DNA of 64,000 nucleotides from an uncultured Planctomycetota bacterium (GCA_903928115.1 CAIYPP010000023.1:1-64000), one strand, 5' to 3'; positions 52,377 through 61,376 are shown, counted from the stretch's first letter. The notes: generated by a model from the letters alone, not told the origin. Numbers and translations are program-made.

Positions 52377-53207
52377 TCACTGCGCGACGCTCGCTTCTTC
52401 CTGCGGAACGCTGGCCACCGCGATCTGCTGCTCGGCATCCCGCGCAGCGGCCTCAGCCTCGACCTGCGAAACCTCGAGCGTGATCGCGCCACGGCGCCTC
52501 TTGCTGGCGCGGGGAGCGCGCCGGGCCTGCGGCTCAAGATCGGCGGAGGCGGGCGTGGCATCGGGCGTCGGCGCGTCCTGCTGCGCGTCCGGGGTCGTCG
52601 GCTGCGCGTCGAGCGCCGCTTCCTGCTCCGCCGTCCTGGCGCAGTCGGGGCAGGCGTTGGCGAACTCGTCGCTCGGCGTGAAGGAGCCGCGGCAGACGCT
52701 GCAGTCGATCGTCTCGGGCTCCGCCGGTGCGCGCTTGGCGCTCTTCGCGCGCTTCTTGGTCTTGCCATCCGCACTCGCGCTGAGCACGTCCTTCTTGGGA
52801 TCCACCACCGCGTGGTCGATCAGCCCCTCCTGGTGCGCCCACGTCAGCGCGAGCCGCAGCACGCGCCTAGTCTTGTCGATCGAGAGCTGCGACTTCGGCC
52901 GCCCCGACTTCAGCGTCGTCACGCGCGGGGCCTCGTTGAAGAGCGCGATCGACTCGGGCGTCAGGTACGACACCAGCGCGTCCGAGCCCAGCTCCGCCTG
53001 CGCGAGCTTGAGTTCCATCCCGTACGAGAAGCGCGTCCCCTCGCTCTTGCCCTGCTGCTCCATGTGCGTCAGGTAGCGCGCGGCGAGGTCGGCGAGGGTG
53101 AGCGCGGGCGCGCCCTTGGCGAAGCCGCTGAGCGGGGCATTCGTGCTCGTCGCGTTGGTCGTGGCGTCGGTCGAAGAAGCGCTGCGGTTCGTGGTCCTGC
53201 GTGCCAT
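52377..53207 (-). CDS. Recombinase core-binding domain protein with zinc ribbon
   Basis: The protein has 276 residues. An N-terminal integrase-type core-binding domain (about 35-135, TLADLAARYLTHMEQQGKSE and LALTWAHQEGLIDH) is present, but no catalytic domain follows. Instead there is a CxxC...CxxC zinc ribbon (CSVCRGSFTP ... ACPDC, about 168-190) and a disordered, charged tail. It may be a DNA-binding directionality or accessory factor for the two recombinases encoded next. AAGGA lies upstream of the ATG at 53207. It could be derived from a truncated recombinase. Confidence 0.75.
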   Translation of the reverse strand: MARRTTNRSASSTDATTNATSTNAPLSGFAKGAPALTLADLAARYLTHMEQQGKSEGTRFSYGMELKLAQAELGSDALVSYLTPESIALFNEAPRVTTLKSGRPKSQLSIDKTRRVLRLALTWAHQEGLIDHAVVDPKKDVLSASADGKTKKRAKSAKRAPAEPETIDCSVCRGSFTPSDEFANACPDCARTAEQEAALDAQPTTPDAQQDAPTPDATPASADLEPQARRAPRASKRRRGAITLEVSQVEAEAAARDAEQQIAVASVPQEEASVAQ

Positions 53208-53443
53208 GTGTGGCGTCCTTTCGTGGTTCGTGTCTAGCTGCGCGTCGCGTTCGTGCGGCGCGACGGACATGCACGCTCGAAAGGGCAGAACCATCGAGGC
53301 CTTCTCGCTGAATCGATTGATTCTCGCGTGTAAGGTCGACATCGGACGTGAAGGTCGGCTTCGCCGAGTGGGGCGCGAAGAAGCGGGGAAATGCGCGCTC
53401 GTGGCGCAACAGCGCGTTCCTTTTCGCGTGTGAGGCGCGCACC

Positions 53444-53917
53444 TCACGGGCGATCTCCCGCGGGTCCGCCCGCCACCCACATCTCGATCTCCGCGCGTCG
53501 CCAGCGCAACGAGCGCCCGAGCTTGATCGGCTCCGGCACGCGACCCTCGTGGCGCAACACGCGCAGCGTGCGCGCGTCGAGCTTGAGCAGGGCACACAGG
53601 TCCGCGGCGGTCAGCAGCTCGCAAGCGTGCGCGTTGGACGCGGCGTGGTGGCCAGCTGCGCCGTTCGCGCTCCCTCCATCACCATGGGGCGCCAACGCAC
53701 GTGCCTCCTGCGCGAGAGCCTGCATCGCATTGGCCTTGCGCATCTCGTCCAACATCCCCTCGACGCCGACCGCGATGCGCTCGAGCAACGCCAGGGAGCG
53801 AGCGTCACGCGAGAGCGCCGGCAGGTGCGGCAACGAAGCGCTCGCCTTGGGGCGCGAGCTGTAGGGCTGCGACGCCGAGCTCGGCGCGCCGGCACTGCTT
53901 GTTCGGCGGGCACTCAC
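53444..53917 (-). CDS. AlpA/excisionase-type HTH protein
   Basis: The protein has 157 residues from a GTG start that overlaps the SpoVG-like stop (GTGA). The C-terminal 60 residues are an HTH_17 (AlpA/excisionase) domain with LLTAADLCALLKLDARTLRV and PIKLGRSLRWRRAEIEMWV. The N-terminal half is Ala/Ser-rich with a short helix. It probably controls excision or early gene expression of the island. Confidence 0.78.
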   Translation of the reverse strand: MSARRTSSAGAPSSASQPYSSRPKASASLPHLPALSRDARSLALLERIAVGVEGMLDEMRKANAMQALAQEARALAPHGDGGSANGAAGHHAASNAHACELLTAADLCALLKLDARTLRVLRHEGRVPEPIKLGRSLRWRRAEIEMWVAGGPAGDRP

Positions 53918-54204
53918 GGCAGCACCCCCCGCGCCCGAAGCTGCGCGATGACGTCCTCTTCGACCCGCTTCCTGGCCGCAGCGTCGACCGGTCGCACGAC
54001 ATGCCGTCGCTCGCCAGTCCGCATCTCGCGGCTGGGGAAGGACAGGTACACCCGCCCCTCTCTCGTCCGGCGCACGGCGACGCCTTCGATGAGGACGGCG
54101 CCGGCAAGCCGAAGGGTCGCCATCCCGATCAGGCCCGTCTTGGCCCCCGCACCGGGGTGGGCCTTGAAGGTGACAGCCTCGACGAGACTCGCGTTGGGCG
54201 TCAC
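53914..54204 (-). CDS. SpoVG-like protein
   Basis: The protein has 96 residues. A GGAGGT ribosome-binding site (complement at 54211-54216) lies 6 nt before a GTG start. The central part TLRLAGAVLIEGVAVRRT and YLSFPSRE, then GERRHVVRPVDAAARKRVEE, resembles the SpoVG fold (strand, helix, IAMPSRK-like strand, HPIN-like segment). SpoVG proteins bind nucleic acids, and relatives occur in phages and mobile elements. Its stop overlaps the next gene. The similarity is moderate. Confidence 0.66.
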   Translation of the reverse strand: MTPNASLVEAVTFKAHPGAGAKTGLIGMATLRLAGAVLIEGVAVRRTREGRVYLSFPSREMRTGERRHVVRPVDAAARKRVEEDVIAQLRARGVLP

Positions 54205-54665
54205 GGGCGCACCTCCATGGGCCCGGCGTCGAACCGGGTGGCGACTTCCCGCGCCGTATCCGAGGCCGCCCGGGTTGCGGCACCGAGAGCAAGCCAATTC
54301 GGCTCCAGGTACCGATGGAAGCACGAGAGCCGGCCCGATGGATCCGATCGGCGGCGGCGAGCCGACTCGACGCACGCGCCAGCGAGTCGCCGAAGTTCTG
54401 CTCCCGCGGATGCACCCCACGCACCGTCAGAACCCCCAGAATTCCGCAGGCAGCGAGTTTCGATGGTTTTGGGGGTTCGGGTGCAGAGGTGTACGGAGCG
54501 GCTTGCGGCGCCGGTGCCTCCCAAGGCGACGTTGGCCAGTGCGGTCTCGCTCGCCCGATGGGCTCGAACGTTGCGGCAGGGCGCAGCCCATGCGTGGCGT
54601 TGCCCACTCCGTTCTGCCGCGAACCACCCGTTTCCACGACGCCAGGACAGATGGAGCGCGATCAC
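54201..54665 (-). CDS. Possible hypothetical protein between primase and SpoVG-like genes
   Basis: The open frame encodes 154 residues from a GTG overlapping the primase stop (GTGA) to a TGA overlapping the SpoVG-like start (GTGA). Junctions of this kind recur throughout the island and support it. Composition is Arg/Ala/Ser-rich, no domain is recognised, and third-position GC is not as high as in neighbouring genes, so it may be spurious. A 9-bp inverted repeat (54430-54438 with 54470-54478) lies inside it. Confidence 0.42.
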   Translation of the reverse strand: MIALHLSWRRGNGWFAAERSGQRHAWAAPCRNVRAHRASETALANVALGGTGAASRSVHLCTRTPKTIETRCLRNSGGSDGAWGASAGAELRRLAGACVESARRRRSDPSGRLSCFHRYLEPNWLALGAATRAASDTAREVATRFDAGPMEVRP

Positions 54666-57355
54666 GCGAGATCCTCCGCCCCCGGCCAGCCACCGTCGCC
54701 CTCAGCGCTGACGGACGCGCCCACGGTGATCTGCGCGATTCCACCGTCTGCCTGCGCGCCGTTGGGCTCGGACAGGAGGTCGGTGCTTGCGCCAGCTACA
54801 AGAAGCTGCGGGTTGATGTGGAACCTGACCGTGGGTCGACCCACGTTCGTGCTCCGCTCGGAGCGCAGCCAGTCCCGATCCTCCAAGTAGCTCGCGGCGC
54901 GCGTCACCTCGTCAGGGTCGGTGAGGCCGCTCCACGAGTTCTGGTAGACGTCCCTGGCCGTGAAGGGCGACCGCAACTTGCCACTCGTGATCTTGCGGCT
55001 CAGCAGCAGCGCAACCCGCGCGGTTCGGACCGAGGTTGATCCGTAGACCTTCCTCGCGTGGCCCTCGAAGTAGGCCATGAAGCTCAACGCGCGACGGAAC
55101 GCTCCACCGTCCACGCGCGTACGTCCGCCGTCGATCAGATAGAACAGCAGGGCCAGTGACGGCCCCAGGCTCCGGTACTTGGCGAGGTGGCTCTCCAGGG
55201 CGTCAGAGTCCTGCTCGCCGCGAATCCGCTCTTCGAGCTTGCCTCGCCAAGCGTCGAACAGTTCCTGAGCCTCGTCATCGAAGTGGAGGAATGGCCGTCG
55301 ACCGGCGCCCTCCTCCCCCTCGCCGCAGACGAAGTCCTCGGAGACGAGCTGATCGAGCCGCTGATAGACCGAGAGGCCAGCCTCGAACGCCGCGCCGTCG
55401 GGGCGACGATCGACGTTGCGCCAAGGACCTGGTTCCGGCCAGACGACGAGCTGGAAACGCTGGATGAAGCCGTCATCGCCAGCGCCGGCGTTCTGCTTCA
55501 TGTAGCCCAGAAGCGGGCCAGGTTGGATCCCGCCGAGGATCGAGAGCACCAGGCTCTCGACCCGCACCGTTCCACGCACCACCCGATCCAGCGTGAACGA
55601 GCCCGTTCCGTTCCAGCTCTCGAGGTAGAAGCTCCGGTCGGTTTCGTGGCCGTCCTTGTCGAGGGACTTCAACAGTCCGACGAGTTCGTCCCGGAAAAGC
55701 AGGACGCCGTGCGGGTTGTCCCTGAGGATGTCGACGAGCTTCTCGACGGTGCAGTCGTTGACGACCCGCCGCGGGCAGGGCGGAGGAATCGGCTTCGATT
55801 CGGCGAGCGCACGTGCGACCTCGTCGATCTCCGCATCGGCCTGCTTGCCCCTGGTGCCGAGCTTCTTCCGCTTCGCTTCCCAGGCGAGAAGCACGCCTTC
55901 GTACTTGATGCGCGCACGCGAGTACTCGACCTGCCTCTCGCCCTCGATTCGGGTGAGAGGAGCCAGCACTTCGTTCAAGGCCGGGGATTTCATCACGCCG
56001 GGACGGCCGACGATCGCGCCCCACAGGTTCGGCACGACGGTCCAGTTGTCGTGGCGCTTGGGACGGATGCCTACCTTGTTGCCTACCAGCGCGGAGACAC
56101 CGACCAGTGCCCCGACGACCAGGAAGTCGAGCGGGCAGCCGATGCGCTCGCTCGAGTCGACGAGCCAGCCTCGCAGCTCGTCGGGCAGGTCTTGAACAGG
56201 GACCTCGGGCACCGGTGGTACCGGTACCTCGATCGGCTGAGGGGCCGCCCACACGGGCTCGGAAGCTCCCACCCGAGGACCTGCAAAACCGTCAGAACCC
56301 CCGGATGGCCGTCGCCATTCCGGCTGCAGCTGCTCGCGGAGGTCATGCCACCCCCAGCCCGAACAAGAGTTGTGAAGACATCCGGCTGCGATCGCGCCGT
56401 TGTGGAGCTGTACGACGTACGCCGCTCCGTCAGCGTGTTCGGGGTTCTTCGGACAGCGCTCGAGGACCCACCTCGAGCCGCCGTTCCAAGGTCCGTGGTT
56501 CCTGACGGCAACACCGCGGCCAGCAAGCCACTCGTCCACGTCCAGCCGCTGTTCCTGGCGGCGCAGTGTCGTCACGGCCATCGACGCGCTGCTAGGCGCG
56601 GCCTGCGCGACTCGCGCGATGAGCTCGCGATCGACGACAGCGGGCCCGCCTTCGGGCAGCCACAGGGCCGATCGTCGGTGCGGTCGGTCGGACGTGCCCG
56701 ACCCCTTGCAGGTCATGGTGCCGTAGAACTTGAGCAGCCTAGATGGGTTGTCGACTGACTCGTCCACCTGCACGTCGGCGGTGTTGAACCTGAACGCGAG
56801 CGATCGCAGGAAGGACTTCACCAGCGCTCCGTCGCTACTGGGCAACTCGACGCGGTAGATCAGGTGCACTCCGTTGCCGCTGCTCGCCACGCATGGCGTC
56901 GGGTAGTCAAGACCCGACAGGTACTCCAGCAGGCTGCCGGCGAGAGCCCACGCGGCCTCGTGCTCCTCATCGGTCGAAGAAACGCCTGAGACACGCTTGG
57001 GATCGATGTCGACAAGGATGAACCTGCGCGACTCGACCTCGCTGTCGTTGGTCGTTTGCTTCGGCCGATCGTGCAGCAAGTTGGCGGACCGGGCCAACAA
57101 CGCTCGCTGCACGGGGTTCATCGTCACGTAGACGCCGGAGCATCGCCCGTCCACGGAGATCGCGGCCTTCGTGATGGCTTCGACGTTGTCGAAGTACCCC
57201 GACTTGATCCCGGACTTGCCCGCGCCGATGGCACCAAGAACTCGCAGTTCCACCACGCGACCGGGCACATCGAGCAGGAGCGCGGTGCAGCGGCTCATCG
57301 ACACGTCGCGGGATAGCGTCGACAGCTCCGCACGTGCGGCAGAGATCGTGTTCAT
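54662..57355 (-). CDS. Primase-polymerase-like / DUF3987 replication protein
   Basis: The protein has 897 residues. The N-terminal part resembles an archaeo-eukaryotic primase module (about 95-250, RFILVDIDPKRVSG with the metal Asp pair, and SSGNGVHLIYRVELP). It is followed by a Cys/His zinc-binding stretch (about 310-345, CPKNPEHADG ... CLHNSCSGWGWHDL). The larger part is DUF3987 (about 395-800, with WGAIVGRPGVMKSPAL in the P-loop position and VLLFRDELVGLLKSLD), found in phage and plasmid replication proteins. It should initiate replication of the island. Its ATG overlaps the upstream HTH gene (ATGA). Confidence 0.85.
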   Translation of the reverse strand: MNTISAARAELSTLSRDVSMSRCTALLLDVPGRVVELRVLGAIGAGKSGIKSGYFDNVEAITKAAISVDGRCSGVYVTMNPVQRALLARSANLLHDRPKQTTNDSEVESRRFILVDIDPKRVSGVSSTDEEHEAAWALAGSLLEYLSGLDYPTPCVASSGNGVHLIYRVELPSSDGALVKSFLRSLAFRFNTADVQVDESVDNPSRLLKFYGTMTCKGSGTSDRPHRRSALWLPEGGPAVVDRELIARVAQAAPSSASMAVTTLRRQEQRLDVDEWLAGRGVAVRNHGPWNGGSRWVLERCPKNPEHADGAAYVVQLHNGAIAAGCLHNSCSGWGWHDLREQLQPEWRRPSGGSDGFAGPRVGASEPVWAAPQPIEVPVPPVPEVPVQDLPDELRGWLVDSSERIGCPLDFLVVGALVGVSALVGNKVGIRPKRHDNWTVVPNLWGAIVGRPGVMKSPALNEVLAPLTRIEGERQVEYSRARIKYEGVLLAWEAKRKKLGTRGKQADAEIDEVARALAESKPIPPPCPRRVVNDCTVEKLVDILRDNPHGVLLFRDELVGLLKSLDKDGHETDRSFYLESWNGTGSFTLDRVVRGTVRVESLVLSILGGIQPGPLLGYMKQNAGAGDDGFIQRFQLVVWPEPGPWRNVDRRPDGAAFEAGLSVYQRLDQLVSEDFVCGEGEEGAGRRPFLHFDDEAQELFDAWRGKLEERIRGEQDSDALESHLAKYRSLGPSLALLFYLIDGGRTRVDGGAFRRALSFMAYFEGHARKVYGSTSVRTARVALLLSRKITSGKLRSPFTARDVYQNSWSGLTDPDEVTRAASYLEDRDWLRSERSTNVGRPTVRFHINPQLLVAGASTDLLSEPNGAQADGGIAQITVGASVSAEGDGGWPGAEDLA

Positions 57356-57582
57356 CGCAGCACCTCCGGCACCTGCAGGCCGAACTCGGCGCAGAGCGCG
57401 ATGACGTCATGGCGGTTCCAGGCGAGGTTGAGCCCAAGGCGTGCTGGCCTCGAGATCCTGCCCACGCGGATCGCGTAGCGCAGCTGCGCCTCGCTGAGCG
57501 GACGCTTGGGGTTGGCTTGACGGAGAAGGTCGAGAAGATCGGACGTTGCAAAGTGAGAGTGGCTCCCGAACGGAGAGTCCAT
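57352..57582 (-). CDS. Small HTH protein
   Basis: The protein has 76 residues. A MerR/excisionase-like helix-turn-helix is suggested by KRPLSEAQLRYAIRVGRIS and LGLNLAWNRHDVIALCAEFG, the pattern of small DNA-binding proteins that precede primases in satellites. The stop overlaps the primase start. It lies after a long non-coding region, so it is likely the first gene of the replication-integration operon. Confidence 0.68.
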   Translation of the reverse strand: MDSPFGSHSHFATSDLLDLLRQANPKRPLSEAQLRYAIRVGRISRPARLGLNLAWNRHDVIALCAEFGLQVPEVLR

Positions 57583-57945
57583 GAACGTATTCCTGCGCCC
57601 TTGGCGCGGTTGGAGAACACGGCTTCAGAACTCAGCCCGCTTCGGAATCACTCCTCCGCTAGCCGCCGCGATCAGCTTTCGCCTTCGCGCGGTACTGGTT
57701 CTTCTCGCCGCCCGGCTCGCGCCGGCGTCGGTGCCACCTCGCCTTGCATCACGCGCCAGCGAGGCCGCCCTCGGGGCATCACGCCCTTTGGGACCAGTGC
57801 GCTCATCTTAACGTTCGCCGAGGTTGCCCAGAAGGGCCTGCGTCCAGCGGGCTCGGGATGGCCACTTTCTCGACTTCGTCCCCGACCGGGATAGCGCGCA
57901 TCCGCGCCAACTGCGGCTTCCGGCGGCGAGCCGAGTCGTCTTCGT
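57583..57945. promoter_or_regulatory. Non-coding region between packaging and replication genes
   Basis: These 363 bases separate the terminase large-subunit stop from the small HTH start. A 44-codon frame on the minus strand (57807 down to 57673) begins MSALVPKGVM but has no clear support. The AT-richer stretch CATCTTAACGTTCG near 57800-57815 and the promoter for the HTH-primase operon probably lie here. No portal or capsid gene is present, although it would normally follow terminase. Confidence 0.45.
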
Positions 57946-59211
57946 TCAGTACAGCTCCTGCCAGACGCTCAGCACCGGCTGTCGCGCCAGCCGCACCTTC
58001 CACGCTGCAAGGGCCAGCGCCACGACGCAGTCGTCGTGCATCCCGCTCGGCGCCGACGTGCGCGTGTGCCCCGTCTCCGTCACCGAAAACTCGAAGCTCT
58101 CCAGCTCCTCGATGCCCTCGGGCCAGAGCTCCGCCGCCGGCAGCACGAGCTGGCGCTGCTCCAGCATCAAGCTCAGGTTCTCGATCAGGGCCGACTTCGA
58201 CTTCGCCGTGAACGGATACGCCTCCGCGTCCAGCCCCTCGCGACGCATCGACTCGAACACCGGCTCCCCGGCGCCCGTCGAGTCCACGAGCACCGGCGCC
58301 CGGTAGCGCGCGAGCGCGCCCCGGATGCGCTTCACCTGCAGCGTCCAGTCGAGGCGGTGGAAGCGGTCCACGAACACCACCTCGCGCCGATCGTTGACCA
58401 CCACGAGCACCGAGAAGTCCTCGACCTTGGCGAGGTCGAGCCCCGCGAAGTAGCGCTCGCCGGCCTTGGGCTCGGCCCACGCGCCCTTGGCGCATTCGCG
58501 CACGTTGCGAAAGACCGCGCCCGAGCCCTCGATGAATTCCCCGCCGTATTCTTGCGCGAACACGCGCTGCGGCAATCGCGCGCGCTCGGCGTCGATCAGC
58601 CCGGCGTCGAGCAGCGGGTTGTGCCAAGAGGGCATGTTCCAGCTCTCCCACGCCTCGTCGCCAGCGTCACGTTGGCCGCGCCGGAAGAGCTCGTAGAAGT
58701 AGCCCTTGCCCTTCGGCGTCGAGATCAACAGTGCCCATCCGCGCTTGTCGATCAGGCGCTGCGAAAGGTGGCTCTGCCAGATCGTCGGCTTCAGGCGCGC
58801 GGCCTCGTCCACCACGAGCCAGTCGAGTCCCTCGCCGAGCAAGGAGACGGGGTTGTCCGCCGACTTCGCGCGGATCTCGGACACGCCGCCAGAAAGGTTG
58901 CGGAGCAGGATGCGCCGCTCGGCTTCCTTCTTCTGGATCAGCCGGTGGCGCAGGCGCTCGAGCACGATCAGCTCGATCTCGCGAAACACGCGATCGGCGA
59001 GGTCGTAGGTTGGCGCGACGACCCAGCCGATCGAGCGGTCGCCCGGCTGCATCGCGGCCGCCACGCCCTCCATCGCGGCGCAGGTCGTCTTGCCCCAGCG
59101 CACGCCGCAGGCGACCACGCGATAGCGCGCCTTCGAGCGGTGCACGGCGAGCTGGCCGGCGTGCGGCTCGTAGCCCACGTCCTTGAAGAAGGCTTCCTTA
59201 GAGAGCCGCAT
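57946..59211 (-). CDS. Phage terminase large subunit
   Basis: The protein has 421 residues. The ATPase domain (about 25-215) has Walker A CGVRWGKTT, Walker B LDWLVVDEAA and ISTPKGKGYF (motif III region). The RNase H-like nuclease domain (about 235-410) has Asp residues in GLDLAKVEDFSVLVVV, VDSTGAGE and HDDCVVALALA. It packages DNA into a procapsid. The ATG at 59211 lies within the small-subunit gene end (14-bp overlap). All motifs look intact. Confidence 0.93.
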   Translation of the reverse strand: MRLSKEAFFKDVGYEPHAGQLAVHRSKARYRVVACGVRWGKTTCAAMEGVAAAMQPGDRSIGWVVAPTYDLADRVFREIELIVLERLRHRLIQKKEAERRILLRNLSGGVSEIRAKSADNPVSLLGEGLDWLVVDEAARLKPTIWQSHLSQRLIDKRGWALLISTPKGKGYFYELFRRGQRDAGDEAWESWNMPSWHNPLLDAGLIDAERARLPQRVFAQEYGGEFIEGSGAVFRNVRECAKGAWAEPKAGERYFAGLDLAKVEDFSVLVVVNDRREVVFVDRFHRLDWTLQVKRIRGALARYRAPVLVDSTGAGEPVFESMRREGLDAEAYPFTAKSKSALIENLSLMLEQRQLVLPAAELWPEGIEELESFEFSVTETGHTRTSAPSGMHDDCVVALALAAWKVRLARQPVLSVWQELY

Positions 59212-59680
59212 GGCCCGCACCGGGGACGTCGTCGGGATCGGCCCCTGCTGCTTCGCCCTCGCGCACGAGCCAGCGGTCGCACTCGCGACGGATGACGGTT
59301 TCGAGGTTCTCGGTGCGCTCGGTCGGCTCGCCGCGCACGAGGCGCTCGAGCTCCACGCCCGCCGTGCACGTGCGCGTCGCCTGACCCAAGAGCTCCGCGC
59401 GCCCCGACTGCAGCCCCTCGAGTCCCTTGCTCTGCAGGAAGCGCGCGATCTTGAGGTGGCGCTCGTTCATCGCCGCGATCGATTCCAGCGCCTGCGACTC
59501 CGTGCGCTCCTTGGCGCGCTGGTCGACCTCGGCCAGGCGTTCTTGCCAGCGATCACGCTTGGCGAGGTCCGCGACGCCACGACGCGAGCACCCGTACTTC
59601 TCCCCGACCGCCTCGTACGAGCGGCCGGGCCCCAGGCTGACGTAGAACTGGAACGCCTCGGGAGGGAGCTTGCGGTTCAT
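59198..59680 (-). CDS. Probable terminase small subunit
   Basis: The protein has 160 residues. An N-terminal helix-turn-helix (GRSYEAVGEKYGCSRRGVAD) is followed by a helical oligomerisation region (about 55-135), the architecture of terminase small subunits that recognise pac/cos DNA. It overlaps the large-subunit gene by 14 bp and follows the methyltransferase gene by 7 bp. Identity is based on HTH plus position. Confidence 0.82.
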   Translation of the reverse strand: MNRKLPPEAFQFYVSLGPGRSYEAVGEKYGCSRRGVADLAKRDRWQERLAEVDQRAKERTESQALESIAAMNERHLKIARFLQSKGLEGLQSGRAELLGQATRTCTAGVELERLVRGEPTERTENLETVIRRECDRWLVREGEAAGADPDDVPGAGHAAL

Positions 59681-59687
59681 GCTCGCC

Positions 59688-61037
59688 TCACTGGGTCGGG
59701 ACGCCCCGCTCGCGCGCGACCTCGACGTAGCTCTTGCCCGACGCTTCGAGCGTCGCCTTCGCGCCGGTGGCCTTCTCCCAGCGCCGCAGCGCGGCGTCGA
59801 CGAAGGCCGGGCTCAGCTCCATCGCGAAGCAGCGACGTCCCAGGCGCTCGGCCGCGACGAGCTGCGTGCCCGATCCCGAAAAAGGCTCGAGGCAGACTTC
59901 GCCGGGGCTCGTGTGGAAGCGCAGCGGCCGCTCGAAGATCTCCAGCGGTTTCTGCGTCGGGTGGATGCCGTCCTGCTGCCCGACCTGGTCGATCTGCCAG
60001 ACGTTGCGCTCCGACGGCGGCGGGCGCCGCTCGGAGTCGGGGCAGTTGCCTTCGATCCAGCCGTAGAAGCAGGGCTCGTACTGCCACATGTAGTGCGAGC
60101 GGGTCAGCACCGGGCGCGCCTTGACCCAGATGATCGTCTGGTGCACGAAGAGGCCATTGGCCTTCCACGCCTCTTCGACCATCACCTGCCGGCGCGACGC
60201 GTGCCATTGGTAGACGGGCACGCGCTCGCTGCAGTGAGCGAGCGCGCAGCGCAGGTAGTCCGTGAAGAACTTCACCCCCGAACTCGGGTCGACGTAGTCG
60301 TCCCAGTGCTTGTCCTTGACGTCGGGCTTGTTGGCCCAGGACTGGGGGTGATTGCCGCCTTGGTAGTCGACGAGGTACGGCGGGTCGGTGGCGAGCAGCA
60401 CGGCGGTCTCGCCGGCCATCAGGCGCGCGACGTCGTCGGGCGCGGTGGAGTCGCCGCAGAGCAGGCGGTGGCCACCGAGCAGCCACAGGTCGCCGCGCTG
60501 GGTCACCGGCTCTTCTGGCGGCGCCTCTTCGCCGGGGTCTTCGGTCGGCGACGGCAGCTCGAGGCCGGCGTCGCGAATCAGCTCTTCGATTTCCTTGGGG
60601 TTGAAGCCAAGGCCCTCGATCGAGCCGTCGGTGGAAAGCGACTGCAGGAGCTGCGCGAGCGTGTCGTCGTCCCACTCGGCGAGCTCGGCGGTGCGGTTGA
60701 GCGCAATGCCGAGCGCGGTGGCCTCGGAGTCGGCGATGTCGAGCTCGACGATGTCGCACTCGGTCCAGCCAAGGGTCTTCATGGCGACCAGGCGACCGTT
60801 GCCGCCAATCACGCGGCCGGTGGGCCGGTGCACGACCAGCGGCTCGGCCTGGCCGAAGCGGGCGAGGCTCGAGCGGATCGCGTCGAGGTTGCGCTGGGGG
60901 TGGGCGCGAGCGTTGGCCGGGTCGAGGTGGATCGAGCCGATCGGCACGCGGCGGATGGCGAGCGGCGCGCCGAGGGCGGTCTCGAGCCCGCGCTGGAGCG
61001 CGGAGGGTGCGGCCTTCGTCGTGGGGGCGACGTCCAT
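59688..61037 (-). CDS. ParB-domain DNA methyltransferase
   Basis: The protein has 449 residues. The N-terminal ParB/Srx nuclease-like domain (about 28-125) has GQAEPLVVHRPTGRVIGGNG and ALNRTAELAEWDDD. The C-terminal part is a beta-type amino-methyltransferase (about 175-430). Its catalytic motif TDPPY (Asp218) comes first, and the SAM motif EPFSGSGTQLVAAERLGR near the end, so it makes N6-methyladenine or N4-methylcytosine. Such fusions are common next to terminases in phages and may protect or mark element DNA. No restriction endonuclease is adjacent. Confidence 0.93.
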   Translation of the reverse strand: MDVAPTTKAAPSALQRGLETALGAPLAIRRVPIGSIHLDPANARAHPQRNLDAIRSSLARFGQAEPLVVHRPTGRVIGGNGRLVAMKTLGWTECDIVELDIADSEATALGIALNRTAELAEWDDDTLAQLLQSLSTDGSIEGLGFNPKEIEELIRDAGLELPSPTEDPGEEAPPEEPVTQRGDLWLLGGHRLLCGDSTAPDDVARLMAGETAVLLATDPPYLVDYQGGNHPQSWANKPDVKDKHWDDYVDPSSGVKFFTDYLRCALAHCSERVPVYQWHASRRQVMVEEAWKANGLFVHQTIIWVKARPVLTRSHYMWQYEPCFYGWIEGNCPDSERRPPPSERNVWQIDQVGQQDGIHPTQKPLEIFERPLRFHTSPGEVCLEPFSGSGTQLVAAERLGRRCFAMELSPAFVDAALRRWEKATGAKATLEASGKSYVEVARERGVPTQ

Positions 61038-61244
61038 GGGAGCTCCTGGTCCGGCGTTGCCGGAGAGATGCTGCTCGACAGGACTGGAAGGGCCGCGGGC
61101 GCGGTGGAGGGGGTCGAGGTAGGCGGATGTTAGGGTAGCGCGGGGGCCGCGTCAAGCCCCTCGGACGGGCGGGAACGGTGCCGTCGTGGCGAGGGCCTCC
61201 AGGGGCCTCCAGAGGGCCGAAAAAGGGACTCGAACTGCCACTTC

Positions 61245-61376
61245 TGCACTCAAACTTCCACGCATGGAAGTTTGCCCGTTCAGCGCAAAGCTTTATCGGA
61301 CAAGGAGTTACGACGGCGATGCAGTTCAAACTGCACTCGAAACCGGAAATCGGGAAAACGGTACAGTTTGAGTGCA
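61245..61376. repeat. Nested inverted-repeat cluster, candidate origin or operator
   Basis: TGCACTCAAACT (61245-61256) and AGTTTGAGTGCA (61365-61376) are perfect reverse complements. Inside lie CAAACTTCCA (61251-61260) with TGGAAGTTTG (61265-61274), a perfect 10-bp stem with a 4-nt loop, and the palindrome GCAGTT-CA-AACTGC (61321-61334). The stretch is clearly less GC-rich than its flanks. Confidence 0.65.

Noticed and set aside
54430-54478. 9-bp inverted repeat GAACCCCCA/TGGGGGTTC as a terminator
   Set aside because: The loop is about 31 nt and the site lies inside a possible coding frame. It is kept only as a note under that frame.
54423-56302. 15-mer ACCGTCAGAACCCCC present at 54423-54437 and 56288-56302
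   Set aside because: Only two copies occur, one inside the primase gene. That is too little to call iterons or att repeats.
59688-61037. Restriction-modification system
   Set aside because: Only the ParB-methyltransferase is present. No endonuclease gene is adjacent, and the terminase context points to a phage methylase.
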